Source: Methanobrevibacter sp. UBA412 (GTDB lineage Archaea > Methanobacteriota > Methanobacteria > Methanobacteriales > Methanobacteriaceae). From it: DNA of 64,000 nucleotides. This document shows positions 25,880 to 36,083 of this stretch, one piece after another; position 1 is the first letter of the stretch, and every line of letters begins with the position of its first letter. The stretch spans positions 1 to 64,000 of the forward strand of contig DAGJ01000012.1 of assembly GCA_002495685.1 (NCBI GenBank), written 5' to 3'. The notes beneath the pieces are model-generated. The model was given only the letters and a program-made list of their open reading frames with translations, was not told the DNA's origin and made no database searches. Both the position numbers and the translations under genes were made by a program.

Positions 25880-26887
25880 TTAATATTTATATTTTTCATG
25901 AAACAATATTTCATCTAACTGATAATTCTCCCAAGTTCTTTTATTTAAAACTATTTCTAGTTCTTTAGGAGTAATTAATGGTTTTTTATACATTTGAGAA
26001 TCATCAATTGCAATTCTAGGACAAGCAGTTACAACAAAACCTTTCAAATCAGTATAAGGCAATAAAACATCAGGATTAATATTATCTAGAACAATAATAT
26101 AACTTTCCATGCCTTCATCTTTTAACATCCCTTTAATTTTTTTAGCTAATTGCATTCGATATTGTCCTTCTTTAGAAGATACTAATATTCCCCATTTTTT
26201 TACTGATTGTGATTTAATAATTCTAGCAAACCTAATTCTAAGGATTTTATCTGCATATTCAGCCATGTTTCTAATAGTTCCACCATACGGATCAATAGCC
26301 AATACTGGTGATTTAGTAAACAAATAAATCCCTAATGGATGAAAATTTCCACTACCCACAAATAAATATACTTCAGCATCTAAATTTTTAATTGAAGAAA
26401 AATTACAACCTAAAACTTGTCCTTTTCTAGTGCTTTTAGATGATCCAATAACAACTTCTTTTCCATGATCTTCTAAATAATCTTTCATCTCATTAAGAAC
26501 ATTCAATTGCTGTGTTGTAGTTGCTAAAGCGATTTTAGAATAATTTTCTAATTGTGGAAGTGCTTCTTCTAAATATTTTTTAACATCCACATCTGCATAC
26601 GCTTCAATAAACATAGTGGGAATTTTATAATTAATAGGTAAAGGAGTATGCCCATAATGAATAATTAAATCAACTATTCCAATCATTTTTTTATCAGAAA
26701 CATCACATGCCCCAAAACAGGGATCTCCAGAAATTAAAACTGTAGCATCAGTTAAATCTTCGATTTGTTTAGCAATAGAGACAGCTTGTGTTTTTAATCC
26801 CTCAGGAAATTGAAGACCCACAGTTTTAGCATTAAAAGATTCAATTTTTTTAATTACTTTTTCCAAATCCATATTATAAATAGACAT
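25880..26887 (-). CDS. dph2: 2-(3-amino-3-carboxypropyl)histidine synthase (diphthamide step 1)
   Basis: Non-canonical radical SAM enzyme that starts diphthamide synthesis on elongation factor 2. The three cluster cysteines are visible in GDPCFGACD (about 57), VLGCNFSS and [11 protein letters not shown], the arrangement known for archaeal Dph2. The product is about 335 residues. The frame reaches a TTG three codons upstream, but TTGAT there is part of the ribosome site, so the ATG at 26887 is used. It lies 23 bases downstream of the purine salvage gene hpt on the same strand. Confidence 0.93.
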   Translation of the reverse strand: MSIYNMDLEKVIKKIESFNAKTVGLQFPEGLKTQAVSIAKQIEDLTDATVLISGDPCFGACDVSDKKMIGIVDLIIHYGHTPLPINYKIPTMFIEAYADVDVKKYLEEALPQLENYSKIALATTTQQLNVLNEMKDYLEDHGKEVVIGSSKSTRKGQVLGCNFSSIKNLDAEVYLFVGSGNFHPLGIYLFTKSPVLAIDPYGGTIRNMAEYADKILRIRFARIIKSQSVKKWGILVSSKEGQYRMQLAKKIKGMLKDEGMESYIIVLDNINPDVLLPYTDLKGFVVTACPRIAIDDSQMYKKPLITPKELEIVLNKRTWENYQLDEILFHEKYKY

Positions 26888-26910
26888 TTTTATCAAACAA
26901 ACTTAATTTT

Positions 26911-27480
26911 TTAATCATTCACAGATTCTATTACAACGTGACCATTAACAACATCTAATTTAATTAAAGTGAGAATAGACATCCCAATTTCATCTTCAAC
27001 TATTTTTTTCCCTTTGCCTTTTTCAATTACAGCCACAGCAGTATCAACTGTAACTCCCATATCAGTTAAAGCATTAATAACTGCAATTAAAGTTCCTCCA
27101 GTACTTACAACATCATCAATTAATAAAATATTATCGTTTTTATTTAAATCATTGATATAAAGAATTGACTCACCATAACCTGTTTTTTTATGTACTTGAT
27201 GTTCATTTGGTAAACCATAATGTCTTTTCCTTATAACCACAAAGGGAATATTAGTTTTAAGGGATAAAGCTGTAGCTAAATGAATACCCATTGCTTCAAT
27301 AGCAACTATCTTATCAATATTCTCAAAATTAATTTTTTGGGTTAATGTATCCGCAATTTCTCTTAATAATTCTGGTTTTACAGCAGGTATACCATCAGTA
27401 ACGGGATGGATAAAATAATTATAATTCCCTTTTTTAACAATCGGAGCTTCTTCTAATGTTTTTTTTAATTCTTCTAGCAT
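26911..27480 (-). CDS. hpt: hypoxanthine/guanine phosphoribosyltransferase, archaeal type
   Basis: Purine salvage enzyme that converts hypoxanthine or guanine and PRPP to IMP or GMP. The 189-residue protein belongs to the PRTase fold: the PRPP loop is ILLIDDVVSTGGTLIA (about 120-135), and IRKRHYGLPNEHQVHK is the archaeal Hpt block. The start MLEELKKTLEEA at 27480 is preferred over an extension of five codons. It pairs with dph2 downstream. Confidence 0.9.
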   Translation of the reverse strand: MLEELKKTLEEAPIVKKGNYNYFIHPVTDGIPAVKPELLREIADTLTQKINFENIDKIVAIEAMGIHLATALSLKTNIPFVVIRKRHYGLPNEHQVHKKTGYGESILYINDLNKNDNILLIDDVVSTGGTLIAVINALTDMGVTVDTAVAVIEKGKGKKIVEDEIGMSILTLIKLDVVNGHVVIESVND

Positions 27481-27748
27481 CTTTAACACACACATTAAAA
27501 CTATAAAAATAAACTTTAATATAAATTATTTTTAGCAATTTTTTTTTAACAAAATTTTATTAATAATTAAAAAATCAGTTTTTTAACATATTCTAATTAT
27601 ATAATATTATTTATAATAAATATGATTGTTAAATATAATTATATAATAAAAGATATCTTAATAGTTATATAATATATTAAAAAATTTAACATTAAATTAT
27701 TATTTCATTTATTAAAATTTTATCAAAAAAAATAACACAGTGATAAAA

Positions 27749-29083
27749 ATGTTAGGAAATTTAGGAGAAAATCTAACAAATACTATGAAAAAATTAGCAG
27801 GAATGACTGTTATTGATAAGAAAACTATCAAAGAAGTAGTTAGAGAAATACAAAGAGCATTAATACAGTCCGATGTTAATATAAAATTAGTTCAATCATT
27901 ATCAAAAAAAATTGAAGAAAGAGCAATTGAAGAAAAACCTCCAAAAGGAATAACCCCTAGAGAACATGTTATAACAATTATTTACGAAGAAATGGTACAA
28001 TTACTTGGTTCTGAGGCTGTAGATTTAAATATTGACCAAAAACCATTTAAAATATTGTTTTTAGGTTTGCAAGGAAGTGGTAAAACAACCACCATAGGTA
28101 AATTATGTAAATATTTACAAAAAAAAGGATTTTCACCAGCTATTGTATGTACTGATACATGGAGACCTGCAGCATACGAACAATTAAAACAATTAACAGA
28201 AGAAATGCAAATCTCATTATATGGAGATCCCAACAATAAAGATGCATTAGATTTAGCTAAAAAAGGACTTAAAGAATTTAAAAATCAAAAGGTAATAATT
28301 TTTGATACAGCTGGAAGACATAAAGAGGAATCTGATTTATTAAAAGAAATGAAAGAATTAGATGAAGTTATAAATCCAACTGAATCCATATTAGTTATTG
28401 ATGGAACAATAGGCCAACAGGCAGGAGCTCAAGCAAAAGCATTCTCAGAAGCAACAGAAATTGGATCTATAATCATTTCAAAATTAGATGGTACTGCTAA
28501 AGGTGGAGGTGCTTTATCTGCAGTTGCAGAAACTGGAGCTCCTATTAAATTTATTGGTACCGGTGAAAGAATTGATGACTTTGAAGCTTTTAACCCTGAA
28601 AGATTTATTTCCAGATTATTAGGTATGGGGGATATAAAAAGTTTAGTTGAAAAAGCTGAAGAAGTTGTAGATGAAGATGTTGCAACAGAAACTATGAATG
28701 CAATGTTAAGTGGAAAATTCACCTTGAAAGATATGAAAAATCAATTTGATATGATGAATAAAATGGGACCAATGCAACAAATAATGAACATGATCCCCGG
28801 AATGGGTGCTAAAATACCTAAAGAAGCTTCAAAAATGACTGAAGACAAAATTGTAATCTATAAAATAATGATGTCTTCCATGACAAATAAAGAAATGGAA
28901 AATCCTAAAATAATTAAACATTCTAGAATAGCTAGAATAGCAAGAGGTGCAGGAGTAGAAGAATCAGAAGTTAAAGATCTTCTAAAATATTACAATAACA
29001 CTAAAAAAGCTATGAAAGGAATTGGAAGAAGAGGAATGGGTGGAGGAGCTATGAATCGTTTAATGGGACAATTCATGAAATAA
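27749..29083 (+). CDS. srp54: signal recognition particle protein SRP54
   Basis: GTPase subunit of the signal recognition particle, which delivers nascent membrane proteins to FtsY. It is about 444 residues. The N domain (to about 85) precedes a G domain with [10 protein letters not shown] (P-loop), [20 protein letters not shown] and [15 protein letters not shown] methionine-rich M domain ([20 protein letters not shown] onward) binds 7S RNA and signal peptides. GTGAT immediately upstream is the ribosome site, so the ATG at 27749 is used rather than the GTG at 27740. It opens a long plus-strand block of conserved information-processing genes. Confidence 0.95.
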   Translation: MLGNLGENLTNTMKKLAGMTVIDKKTIKEVVREIQRALIQSDVNIKLVQSLSKKIEERAIEEKPPKGITPREHVITIIYEEMVQLLGSEAVDLNIDQKPFKILFLGLQGSGKTTTIGKLCKYLQKKGFSPAIVCTDTWRPAAYEQLKQLTEEMQISLYGDPNNKDALDLAKKGLKEFKNQKVIIFDTAGRHKEESDLLKEMKELDEVINPTESILVIDGTIGQQAGAQAKAFSEATEIGSIIISKLDGTAKGGGALSAVAETGAPIKFIGTGERIDDFEAFNPERFISRLLGMGDIKSLVEKAEEVVDEDVATETMNAMLSGKFTLKDMKNQFDMMNKMGPMQQIMNMIPGMGAKIPKEASKMTEDKIVIYKIMMSSMTNKEMENPKIIKHSRIARIARGAGVEESEVKDLLKYYNNTKKAMKGIGRRGMGGGAMNRLMGQFMK

Positions 29084-29118
29084 ATATAAGATTTTTAAAT
29101 TAAAAAAAAGAAGATACA

Positions 29119-30390
29119 ATGGATGAAGAAACTAAAACAAAAATATTAGAACTTATGGAACTTACTGAGGGTAAAATCTGTAATCATTGCTTAGGTCGTA
29201 AATTTTCAGATGTGATTGAGGGTGATGGAAATTTTGAGCGCGGTAAAAAAATCCGTGAAGAATTAAAATTAAACGACTTAGAAGAAAATGATGAATGTGA
29301 TATATGTAAAAATTTATTTAAATACTTAGATGAAACAATACTTAAAAAAGTTGAAGCTAAAGTAAAATATTTAAATTTAGAATATGAAACTTTTGTAGTT
29401 GGTTCAAAATTAGAACCTGCGATTACAGAGAAGGATGAATATTTAAATAAAAGATTAGATCTTGATGTAGAACCTATAAAAAAGGAAGTTAATAGAACTA
29501 TTGGGAAACTTTTAGAAAAAAATTTAAATAAAGAAGTCGATTTTATTACTCAAGATATAGTAATTATGGTTGATTTAAAAAATGTATTCAATAAAGAACC
29601 TAAAGTATTAAAAGATGGTACTTTAGATAATATTAAAGTTAGAATACAAATAAATCCAATATTTATTGAAGGCAGATATAATAAATACATTCGAGGTATT
29701 CCACAAACTAAATGGCCATGCCGAAATTGTAAAGGTAAAGGCTGCGAAAAGTGTAATGGAACAGGTAAACAATACCCAGAATCTGTAGAAGAATTATTGT
29801 CTGAAACTGTATTAAAAGAAAGTAAAGGATATGAAGCTAAATTTCACGGTGCTGGAAGAGAAGACATTGATGTTAGAATGTTAGGAACTGGAAGACCATT
29901 TGTACTAGAAATTAAAGAACCAAAAATAAGAAATTTAGATTTAAAAAAAATAGAAAAAGAAGTAAATATTCTTAATACTAATAAAACTAAATACAATGAT
30001 TTAAAATTTGTTAAACGAAATAGAAAAGCTGAGATAAAAGTTTCATCCTCTGATAATTACAAAGTTTATAGGGCTTTAGTAAAATGTGATGAAGAAATTA
30101 ATAAAAATGATTTAGAAAAATTAAATAAATTACATATAATTGAACAAAGAACTCCTATTAGAGTAGCTCATAGAAGAGCAGACAAAATTAGAATCAAGGA
30201 AGTTAAAAATATTAAAACTAATTACATTGATTTTCATAGCTTTGAAATTATAATAAAAACTCAAGGTGGACTTTATATCAAAGAACTCATTTCAGGAGAT
30301 GAAGGTAGAAGCCAACCCAATATAAGTGAATTATTAAATAATAAATCTATTTGCGAAGAATTAGATGTAATTGAAGTAGGAATGGAATGA
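29119..30390 (+). CDS. pus10: tRNA pseudouridine synthase Pus10
   Basis: Makes pseudouridine 54 and 55 in archaeal tRNAs. The 423-residue protein has an N-terminal CxxC-containing domain (CNHCLGRKF and CDICKNLF) with a THUMP-like region. A catalytic domain carries the active-site aspartate in GAGREDIDVRMLGTGRPF (about 241-258). A zinc-knuckle-like CRNCKGKGCEKCNGTG precedes it, as in archaeal family members. It lies 35 bases downstream of srp54 and upstream of the L21e leader region. Confidence 0.93.
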   Translation: MDEETKTKILELMELTEGKICNHCLGRKFSDVIEGDGNFERGKKIREELKLNDLEENDECDICKNLFKYLDETILKKVEAKVKYLNLEYETFVVGSKLEPAITEKDEYLNKRLDLDVEPIKKEVNRTIGKLLEKNLNKEVDFITQDIVIMVDLKNVFNKEPKVLKDGTLDNIKVRIQINPIFIEGRYNKYIRGIPQTKWPCRNCKGKGCEKCNGTGKQYPESVEELLSETVLKESKGYEAKFHGAGREDIDVRMLGTGRPFVLEIKEPKIRNLDLKKIEKEVNILNTNKTKYNDLKFVKRNRKAEIKVSSSDNYKVYRALVKCDEEINKNDLEKLNKLHIIEQRTPIRVAHRRADKIRIKEVKNIKTNYIDFHSFEIIIKTQGGLYIKELISGDEGRSQPNISELLNNKSICEELDVIEVGME

Positions 30391-30743
30391 AATAATTTTA
30401 AATATTTTCTTAAAAATGAAAAAGTTTTTATATAATTTGAACTAAATAAGAAATTGTTAAAATAGTAAACTATATTAACATGTTAATAACAATAATTTAT
30501 TATTATCAATTTACTAAAATTTCATTTATTTTAATAATTTTTTTATTCTGAAATATTTTTGAAATTTATCTATTTACTTTATAATTTTAGAACTAAATTA
30601 ATTAACTAAATATATTAGTCTTTTTAATATAAATTAAAATCTGCTGATAATTAATTAAATACTGAAATTATTTAAATTTATAAAAAAGTGATAATTTAGC
30701 TATAAACCCAATAAAGGGAATTAATATTATCGAGGTATGAAAA
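30391..30743. other. long non-coding region between pus10 and L21e
   Basis: A 353-base region with no coding frame. It holds two plausible plus-strand promoters: a strong TATA match with a purine-rich upstream element at 30427-30434, about 310 bases before L21e, and TTTATAAA at 30677-30684, about 60 bases before it. The distal one implies either a long leader or a small non-coding transcript. Confidence 0.5.
30677..30684 (+). promoter_or_regulatory. proximal TATA box for L21e-rpoF
   Basis: TTTATAAA followed by an A-run, placed about 60 bases before the L21e ATG, so transcription would start near 30705. It matches the archaeal TATA consensus, but in such A/T-rich DNA the call is moderate. Confidence 0.4.
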
Positions 30744-31034
30744 ATGAAAAGATCAAGAGGATTTAAAAGTAGAAGTAGAAATAAATTAACAAAAACTGCT
30801 AGACCAGGACGTTCTAATCCTATTACAAAAAAAATTCAACAATTTGAAGAAGGAGAAATAGTTCATATTATTATTGATCCAAGTATACAAAAAGGACAAC
30901 CACATTCCAGATTTCACGGGAAAACTGCTAAAGTAGTTGGACAAAAAGGTGAAGCTTATATACTTTCTTTAAATGATGGAAATAAAGCTAAAGAATTAAT
31001 AGTTAGACCAGACCACTTAAAAGCTCAAGAGTGA
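30744..31034 (+). CDS. rpl21e: ribosomal protein L21e
   Basis: A 96-residue large-subunit protein. [17 protein letters not shown] and the SH3-like core with [19 protein letters not shown] are typical of L21e. The ATG has a GAGGT ribosome site. Its TGA stop overlaps the GTGATC ribosome site of rpoF, giving tight coupling. The order L21e-RpoF-DUF655-KsgA-HemK is a widely conserved archaeal cluster. Confidence 0.95.
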   Translation: MKRSRGFKSRSRNKLTKTARPGRSNPITKKIQQFEEGEIVHIIIDPSIQKGQPHSRFHGKTAKVVGQKGEAYILSLNDGNKAKELIVRPDHLKAQE

Positions 31035-31039
31035 TCTCA

Positions 31040-31378
31040 ATGATTGGGAAAAAAACTTTGGATGTGAATCCAATTCCTGCTGCTGAAGTGAAAGAAATTT
31101 TAGAAGAGTTTAGTGAAAAAAATGAACTTAGCTATGAACAAAATTTAACTTTAGCACATGTAACAAACTTCCAAAAACTTCCTTTAGAAGATACAGAAAA
31201 ATTAATCAAAGAATTAGAATCTATTGTAAAAACAAAATATGCAATACGAATAGCTGATTTAATGCCAAAAGACCTAGCTGATTTAAGATTAATATTTGCT
31301 AAAGAAAAATTTCCAATGAAAAAAGATGAAATGGAAGATGTTCTCAAAATTTTAAATAAATATCAAGTAGAAGAGTAA
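31040..31378 (+). CDS. rpoF: RNA polymerase subunit Rpo4 (F)
   Basis: Rpb4-type stalk subunit that pairs with Rpo7 (E). The 112-residue protein begins MIGKKTLDVNPIPAAEVKEI and ends in the HRDC-like LPKDLADLRLIFAKEKFPMK-type core characteristic of RpoF. The frame includes a GTG three codons upstream that is really the GTGATC ribosome site, so the ATG at 31040 is chosen. It lies directly after L21e. Confidence 0.93.
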   Translation: MIGKKTLDVNPIPAAEVKEILEEFSEKNELSYEQNLTLAHVTNFQKLPLEDTEKLIKELESIVKTKYAIRIADLMPKDLADLRLIFAKEKFPMKKDEMEDVLKILNKYQVEE

Positions 31379-31671
31379 AATCTCTACTTAATATTACTAT
31401 TTTTAAATTTTTTTAAAAAAATATTACTATTTTTAAAAATCCAAATTTTTAATAATTTGGTAGTTTTAACCTGCTTTAATAAAAGGACTATTTTTAAAAG
31501 TTTTAGAATTAAATCTTAATCTTCAAGTTTTAAGATTATAATTTAATAAAAAAATCTTAATATAAACAAAAAATAATAAAAGTAAATACAAAAATTATTA
31601 TATTAGGTTAAATAAAAAGTAAATTAATTAAGATTAAAAATAAAGATAAAATATTACACGATGGTGATTAA

Positions 31672-32319
31672 ATGGATATTAATAACCCTAAAAAAGAAGA
31701 TGAGGCAATAATACTGGATTATTTGAGTTTAGGTTATGTTAAACCAGATATGACATCTTTCAGAGGAAATGCAGTTGCTCAAGCCATTGGTACACAAAGA
31801 TTCAATTTATTAGAGTTAAGTCCTAAAAAAGGTGAAGACTTAGAAATTTTAGAAAAAGTTTACATTGGAGCAGGCAAAAGAGAAAAAATTAGCACAGTGA
31901 AAAGAAAATTAAACTTAGATGACTTAACCGCAACAAGTAGAATTGAAATAGATTTTGCAATTAAAGAAATAATAGAATCACAAGAAGAGAAATATGTAAA
32001 ATTTTTCAATGAAGCAGGACCAATAAGCACAAGATTGCATAAATTAGAATTAATACCAGGAATTGGAAAAAAACATAGAGAGGAATTATTAAAAGCAAGA
32101 AATGATAGACCATTTGAAAGTTTTGAAGATATAAAAACTAGAGTTCCATTACTAACTGATCCAGTTGGAATGTTAGTAAATAGGGTGAAATTGGAATTAG
32201 ATAATACTAAAGTTAAAAGAGGTAAAAATAAGTATTATTTATTCACTCAAATTCCGTCTAAAAATCATGGAAAAAAAAGACACCCAAACAATAGAAACAG
32301 AAAATATAAACAAAGATAA
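31672..32319 (+). CDS. DUF655 family RNA/DNA-binding protein
   Basis: A 215-residue protein of archaeal DUF655 (COG1491). An OB/S1-like N-terminal half (DEAIILDYLSLGY to about 110) is followed by a helix-hairpin-helix-like segment, LELIPGIGKKHREELLKARN (about 126-145), and a very basic tail rich in Lys, Arg, Asn and His. A ribosome- or tRNA-associated role is suggested by its constant place between rpoF and ksgA, but it has not been established to my knowledge. GGTGATTAA precedes the ATG. A 293-base A/T-rich gap separates it from rpoF; I see only a duplicated AATATTACTATTTTTAAA there. Confidence 0.85.
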   Translation: MDINNPKKEDEAIILDYLSLGYVKPDMTSFRGNAVAQAIGTQRFNLLELSPKKGEDLEILEKVYIGAGKREKISTVKRKLNLDDLTATSRIEIDFAIKEIIESQEEKYVKFFNEAGPISTRLHKLELIPGIGKKHREELLKARNDRPFESFEDIKTRVPLLTDPVGMLVNRVKLELDNTKVKRGKNKYYLFTQIPSKNHGKKRHPNNRNRKYKQR

Positions 32320-32410
32320 ACTTTAATGAAAAAAGAGTACAACCTTTTTTCAACCCCTTTTTCTAATTTTAAATAAAATTTTTCCTTAAAAATAAAAATG
32401 ATGTGATTAA

Positions 32411-33286
32411 TTGAAAATTGAAGAAAACAAATCATCATTAGCTAAAGAAACTAAAAAAATTCTTCAAAAAAATAAAATTCACTTAAATAATAATTTAGGA
32501 CAGAATTATTTAATAGATGAATTCAAAAGAAATCAAATTATATCATTTGCAAACCTAAAAAATGATGACAATATCCTAGAAATCGGTCCGGGTATTGGAA
32601 CTTTAACTATTGAACTAGCTAAAAAAGTTAATAAAGTAACAGCTATTGAACAAGATACTAATATTTTTAAGATTTTAAAAAAAAGATTAAAAAATGAGAA
32701 TATTAATAATGTTGAATTAATTAACGAGGATGCATTAAAAGTCAAATTTCCAGATTTTAATAAAATTGTTTCAAACTTACCTTACCAAATTTCATCTCCA
32801 ATAACATTTAAACTTTTAGATTATTCATTTGACTTAGGTATTTTAATGTACCAAAAAGAATTTGGAGAACGCATGGTTGCTAAATCTGGAAACAGAAATT
32901 ATTCTCGACTTTCAGCAATGTTATATTTTAAAAGTTTGATTGAAATCTTAGATAATGTATCTCCAGAATCATTTATTCCAAAACCAAAAGTTGAATCAGT
33001 TATATTAAAATTAACTCCTAAAAAAAATATAAATTTAAAAATTAGTGATGAAGAATTTAAAAATTATGAAATTGTTTGTAAAACTTTATTTCAACACAAA
33101 AATAAAAAATGTAAGAATGCTTTAATCGATTCTCGTCAAATATTAGGATATAAAGACAAAAAATTATTGAAATCTAAACTAAATGAAATTGATGTTAATG
33201 AATTATTTCTAAAACGTGCCGTAAATATGAGTCCGGAAGAAATATTATTATTATCTAAAAAATTAGAAACTGTAATCAAAAAATAA
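32411..33286 (+). CDS. ksgA: 16S rRNA dimethyladenosine transferase KsgA/Dim1
   Basis: SAM-dependent enzyme that dimethylates two adjacent adenines near the 3' end of 16S rRNA. Motif I is EIGPGIGTLTIELA (about 57-70), and the catalytic motif IV NLPYQISSPITF is at about 120-131. At 291 residues it is slightly long, with a divergent basic N-terminus. The start is TTG (32411) with GTGATT at normal spacing. It follows the DUF655 gene and precedes the HemK-like gene, as in many archaea. Confidence 0.93.
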   Translation: MKIEENKSSLAKETKKILQKNKIHLNNNLGQNYLIDEFKRNQIISFANLKNDDNILEIGPGIGTLTIELAKKVNKVTAIEQDTNIFKILKKRLKNENINNVELINEDALKVKFPDFNKIVSNLPYQISSPITFKLLDYSFDLGILMYQKEFGERMVAKSGNRNYSRLSAMLYFKSLIEILDNVSPESFIPKPKVESVILKLTPKKNINLKISDEEFKNYEIVCKTLFQHKNKKCKNALIDSRQILGYKDKKLLKSKLNEIDVNELFLKRAVNMSPEEILLLSKKLETVIKK

Positions 33287-33307
33287 TTATTTTTTAGAGG
33301 AATAAAC

Positions 33308-33898
33308 ATGAAAATTGGAGAATTTGAATTGGAAACAGAAGATTTAGTATATATACCGTCAGATGATACTTTTCTTTTAGCTGAAAATCTTGATATAAAT
33401 TATGGTGATACTGTACTCGAAATTGGAACGGGAACAGGATTAGTAGCTATGTATGCGTCCCAATTAACAAATAAAATAACTGTTACGGATATTAATTTTA
33501 ATGCATTGCAATTAGCTGAAAAAAATTTTAAAAAAAATAATATTGATAATATTGAAATAATTTTTGGAAATCTATTTGAACCATTGAAAAATAGAAAGTT
33601 TGATGTAATTTTATTCAACACTCCATATTTACCTACTTCTAATGATGAAATTTTAGACAATGATTTAAATTATGCTTTTGATGGTGGACCAGATGGAAGA
33701 AAAGTCATAGACATATTCTTAAATCAGGTCAAAAATTATTTAAATGAAAATGGAAAATTACAGATGATTCAGTCATCTTTATCTGATATTGATAAAACAT
33801 TGCAAAAATTAGACCATAAAGGATTTATATCTGAAGTAGGTGCTAGTGAAAAATTCTTTTTTGAAGAAATAGTTTTAATAAATGGATACTTAATTTAA
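33308..33898 (+). CDS. HemK/Mtq2-like N5-glutamine methyltransferase with NTPY in place of NPPY
   Basis: A 196-residue SAM-dependent methyltransferase expected to modify the GGQ glutamine of release factor aRF1, as Mtq2 does in eukaryotes. Motif I is LEIGTGTGLVAMYA (about 37-50) and VTDINFNALQLA is motif II. The catalytic (N/D)PP(Y/F) motif reads FNTPYLPTS here (NTPY at 104-107), with Thr replacing the first Pro. The length and the ksgA neighbourhood support the assignment. The variant could be a harmless lineage-specific change. A GAGG ribosome site precedes the ATG. Confidence 0.82.
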   Translation: MKIGEFELETEDLVYIPSDDTFLLAENLDINYGDTVLEIGTGTGLVAMYASQLTNKITVTDINFNALQLAEKNFKKNNIDNIEIIFGNLFEPLKNRKFDVILFNTPYLPTSNDEILDNDLNYAFDGGPDGRKVIDIFLNQVKNYLNENGKLQMIQSSLSDIDKTLQKLDHKGFISEVGASEKFFFEEIVLINGYLI

Positions 33899-33920
33899 AA
33901 AAAAAATAAAAAAATAATAT

Positions 33921-34781
33921 TTATTGAATTTCACCATTAAATACTAATTTTGCTGGACCTTCCATGAAAACACCAATTTCATTATCTTCTTCATAAATCT
34001 TAAATTTAAGATCCCCTCCAGGCAAATGAAGGAGAATATTCTCATTAAAAAAGCCTAATTTATAACCTGCAATAGCTGTAGAAGTTGCACCAGTACCACA
34101 AGCTAAAGTTACTCCTGCTCCTCTTTCCCAAGTTTTCATTTCTCCTTCATTAGGAGAAAAAACTTTAACAAAGTGAACATTTATTTTTTCAGGAAATACT
34201 TTATGACATTCTATAGCTGGACCGAACCTATTGATATCAACATTATTTAAGTCATCAACAAAGATGATTGCATGAGGATTTCCAACATTAATTGCAGTAA
34301 CATTAAAATGTTCCCCATCAACAAGCAAATCTTGATTTAAAAATTCTTCCTGATTTGAAATCATTGGAATTTCATTTGTTTTAAATGTTGATAAGCCCAT
34401 ATTAACTTTAAATGATACAGGCTCATTATTTTCAACTTGAACCTCTAAAGTTAATATATTACACATAGTTTCTATTGTCATGGATTTTTTGTTGATTATA
34501 TTATTTCGGTATACATAATCTCCGAAACAACGAATTCCATTTCCACACATTTCTGCCTCAGAACCATCGGGATTAAACATCCGATATCTTAAATCTGCCT
34601 TTTCAGAGTTTGAAATAAATAGTAACCCATCAGATCCTACACCAAAATGTCTATCACAAAGAAATTTACATGCTTCGGGTTTATTTTGTTCTGAAATAAT
34701 TTCTTCTTTTGTTTCATCAATGATTATAAAATCATTACCAATACCATGCATCTTTGAAAATTTTAATCCTTTTAAATCCAT
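33921..34781 (-). CDS. dapF: diaminopimelate epimerase
   Basis: Converts LL- to meso-diaminopimelate in lysine synthesis. The two active-site cysteines are in EMCGNGIRCFGDYVY (about 75-89) and LACGTGATSTA (about 220-230). The product is about 286 residues. A TTG start four codons upstream would begin within the GAGGTTAAC ribosome site, so the ATG at 34781 is used. It is immediately downstream of lysA (three-base gap in the longest frame), and the two form an operon. Confidence 0.95.
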   Translation of the reverse strand: MDLKGLKFSKMHGIGNDFIIIDETKEEIISEQNKPEACKFLCDRHFGVGSDGLLFISNSEKADLRYRMFNPDGSEAEMCGNGIRCFGDYVYRNNIINKKSMTIETMCNILTLEVQVENNEPVSFKVNMGLSTFKTNEIPMISNQEEFLNQDLLVDGEHFNVTAINVGNPHAIIFVDDLNNVDINRFGPAIECHKVFPEKINVHFVKVFSPNEGEMKTWERGAGVTLACGTGATSTAIAGYKLGFFNENILLHLPGGDLKFKIYEEDNEIGVFMEGPAKLVFNGEIQ

Positions 34782-34796
34782 TGTTAACCTCAAATT

Positions 34797-36083
34797 TTAA
34801 TTTTTTAAATGATCTGGAATAATCTGTTTATTAAATAAATCATCAAATTTTTCTTCTTCACGAACTAAGATAGGTTTTCCGTTACTTATAAGAACTTCTG
34901 CAGGTAAAGGTCTAGAATTATAGTTAGATGCCATTGTAAAACCGTAAGCTCCTGCATTTAATATTCCTAATATATCTCCTTCTTGAATTTTTGGTAAAAA
35001 TCTATCTCTTGCAAATAAATCTCCAGATTCACATACATTTCCAGCAACATCTACTTTTTCAACTGGGTCTTCATTCATTTTATTAGCTAAAACTATATGG
35101 TGGTATGAACCGTACATAGTAGGTCTTAATAATGTGTTAAATCCTGCATCAGTTCCAATAAATTTCCTATAACTTTGTTTAACACTGTTAACAGATACTA
35201 ATAAAACAGAAGCGTCTCCTACAATATATCTTCCAGGCTCTAAATATAATGTTGGTTCTTTCATATCATATTCTTGGAGTTTTTGTTTAAATAACTCTAC
35301 ATTTTCTTTTGCAAAATTATCAATATCTAATAATTTTTCATCAGGTGTATATGGTATTCCTATGCCTCCACCAAAATCTATGAATTCGAAATCAATATCT
35401 GCTTCTTTATGTACTTTACCTGCAATATCCATTGTAGATTTAATTGCTAGTTTAAATGGTTCTGGATCTAAAATTCCAGACCCTATATGAGAATGCATAC
35501 CTACAGGATTAAATCCTAATTTTTTAGCTAATTTATATGCTTCAACTGCTTCAGTTTCCATTATACCAAATTTAGCCATTACTCCACCAGTAATACAATG
35601 TTTATGATGTCCTGCTTCAACCATTGGATTAACTCTAAAAGATATTTTAGTACCATTAGGATTTATAACTTCAGCTAATCTTTTAAGAGCAGACATAGAA
35701 TCTATATTTAACACAACATCTTCATCTGCAACAAATTTCATTTCTTCATTTTTGATATTGTTTCCAGTGAAAAGAATTTTATCAGAAGAAAATCCTAATT
35801 TTTTACATGTATAAACTTCACCTGGAGATACAGTATCTATGCAGCAACCTTCATCTTTTAAAATAGACATTACCGCGAGGTTAGTATTCGCTTTACATGC
35901 ATAAAATACCTTGAAATCTTTATAATATTTTGAAAATGCATTATAAAATCTTTGATAATTTTCTCTTATTCTGTTTTCATCAATAACATATAAAGGAGTG
36001 CCAAATTCTTTTACTATATCGCAAACATCTGCACCACCAATAGTTAAATGGTTTTTTTCATTAGTTTTAATATTTAAATCCAT
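34797..36083 (-). CDS. lysA: diaminopimelate decarboxylase
   Basis: PLP-dependent enzyme that makes lysine from meso-diaminopimelate. The PLP lysine is in [13 protein letters not shown] (about 60), GSHIGSGI and [12 protein letters not shown] bind the cofactor phosphate, and [11 protein letters not shown] carries the C-terminal active-site cysteine. The length of 428 residues is typical. It is the first gene of the lysA-dapF operon, preceded by a 437-base non-coding region. Confidence 0.95.
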   Translation of the reverse strand: MDLNIKTNEKNHLTIGGADVCDIVKEFGTPLYVIDENRIRENYQRFYNAFSKYYKDFKVFYACKANTNLAVMSILKDEGCCIDTVSPGEVYTCKKLGFSSDKILFTGNNIKNEEMKFVADEDVVLNIDSMSALKRLAEVINPNGTKISFRVNPMVEAGHHKHCITGGVMAKFGIMETEAVEAYKLAKKLGFNPVGMHSHIGSGILDPEPFKLAIKSTMDIAGKVHKEADIDFEFIDFGGGIGIPYTPDEKLLDIDNFAKENVELFKQKLQEYDMKEPTLYLEPGRYIVGDASVLLVSVNSVKQSYRKFIGTDAGFNTLLRPTMYGSYHHIVLANKMNEDPVEKVDVAGNVCESGDLFARDRFLPKIQEGDILGILNAGAYGFTMASNYNSRPLPAEVLISNGKPILVREEEKFDDLFNKQIIPDHLKN

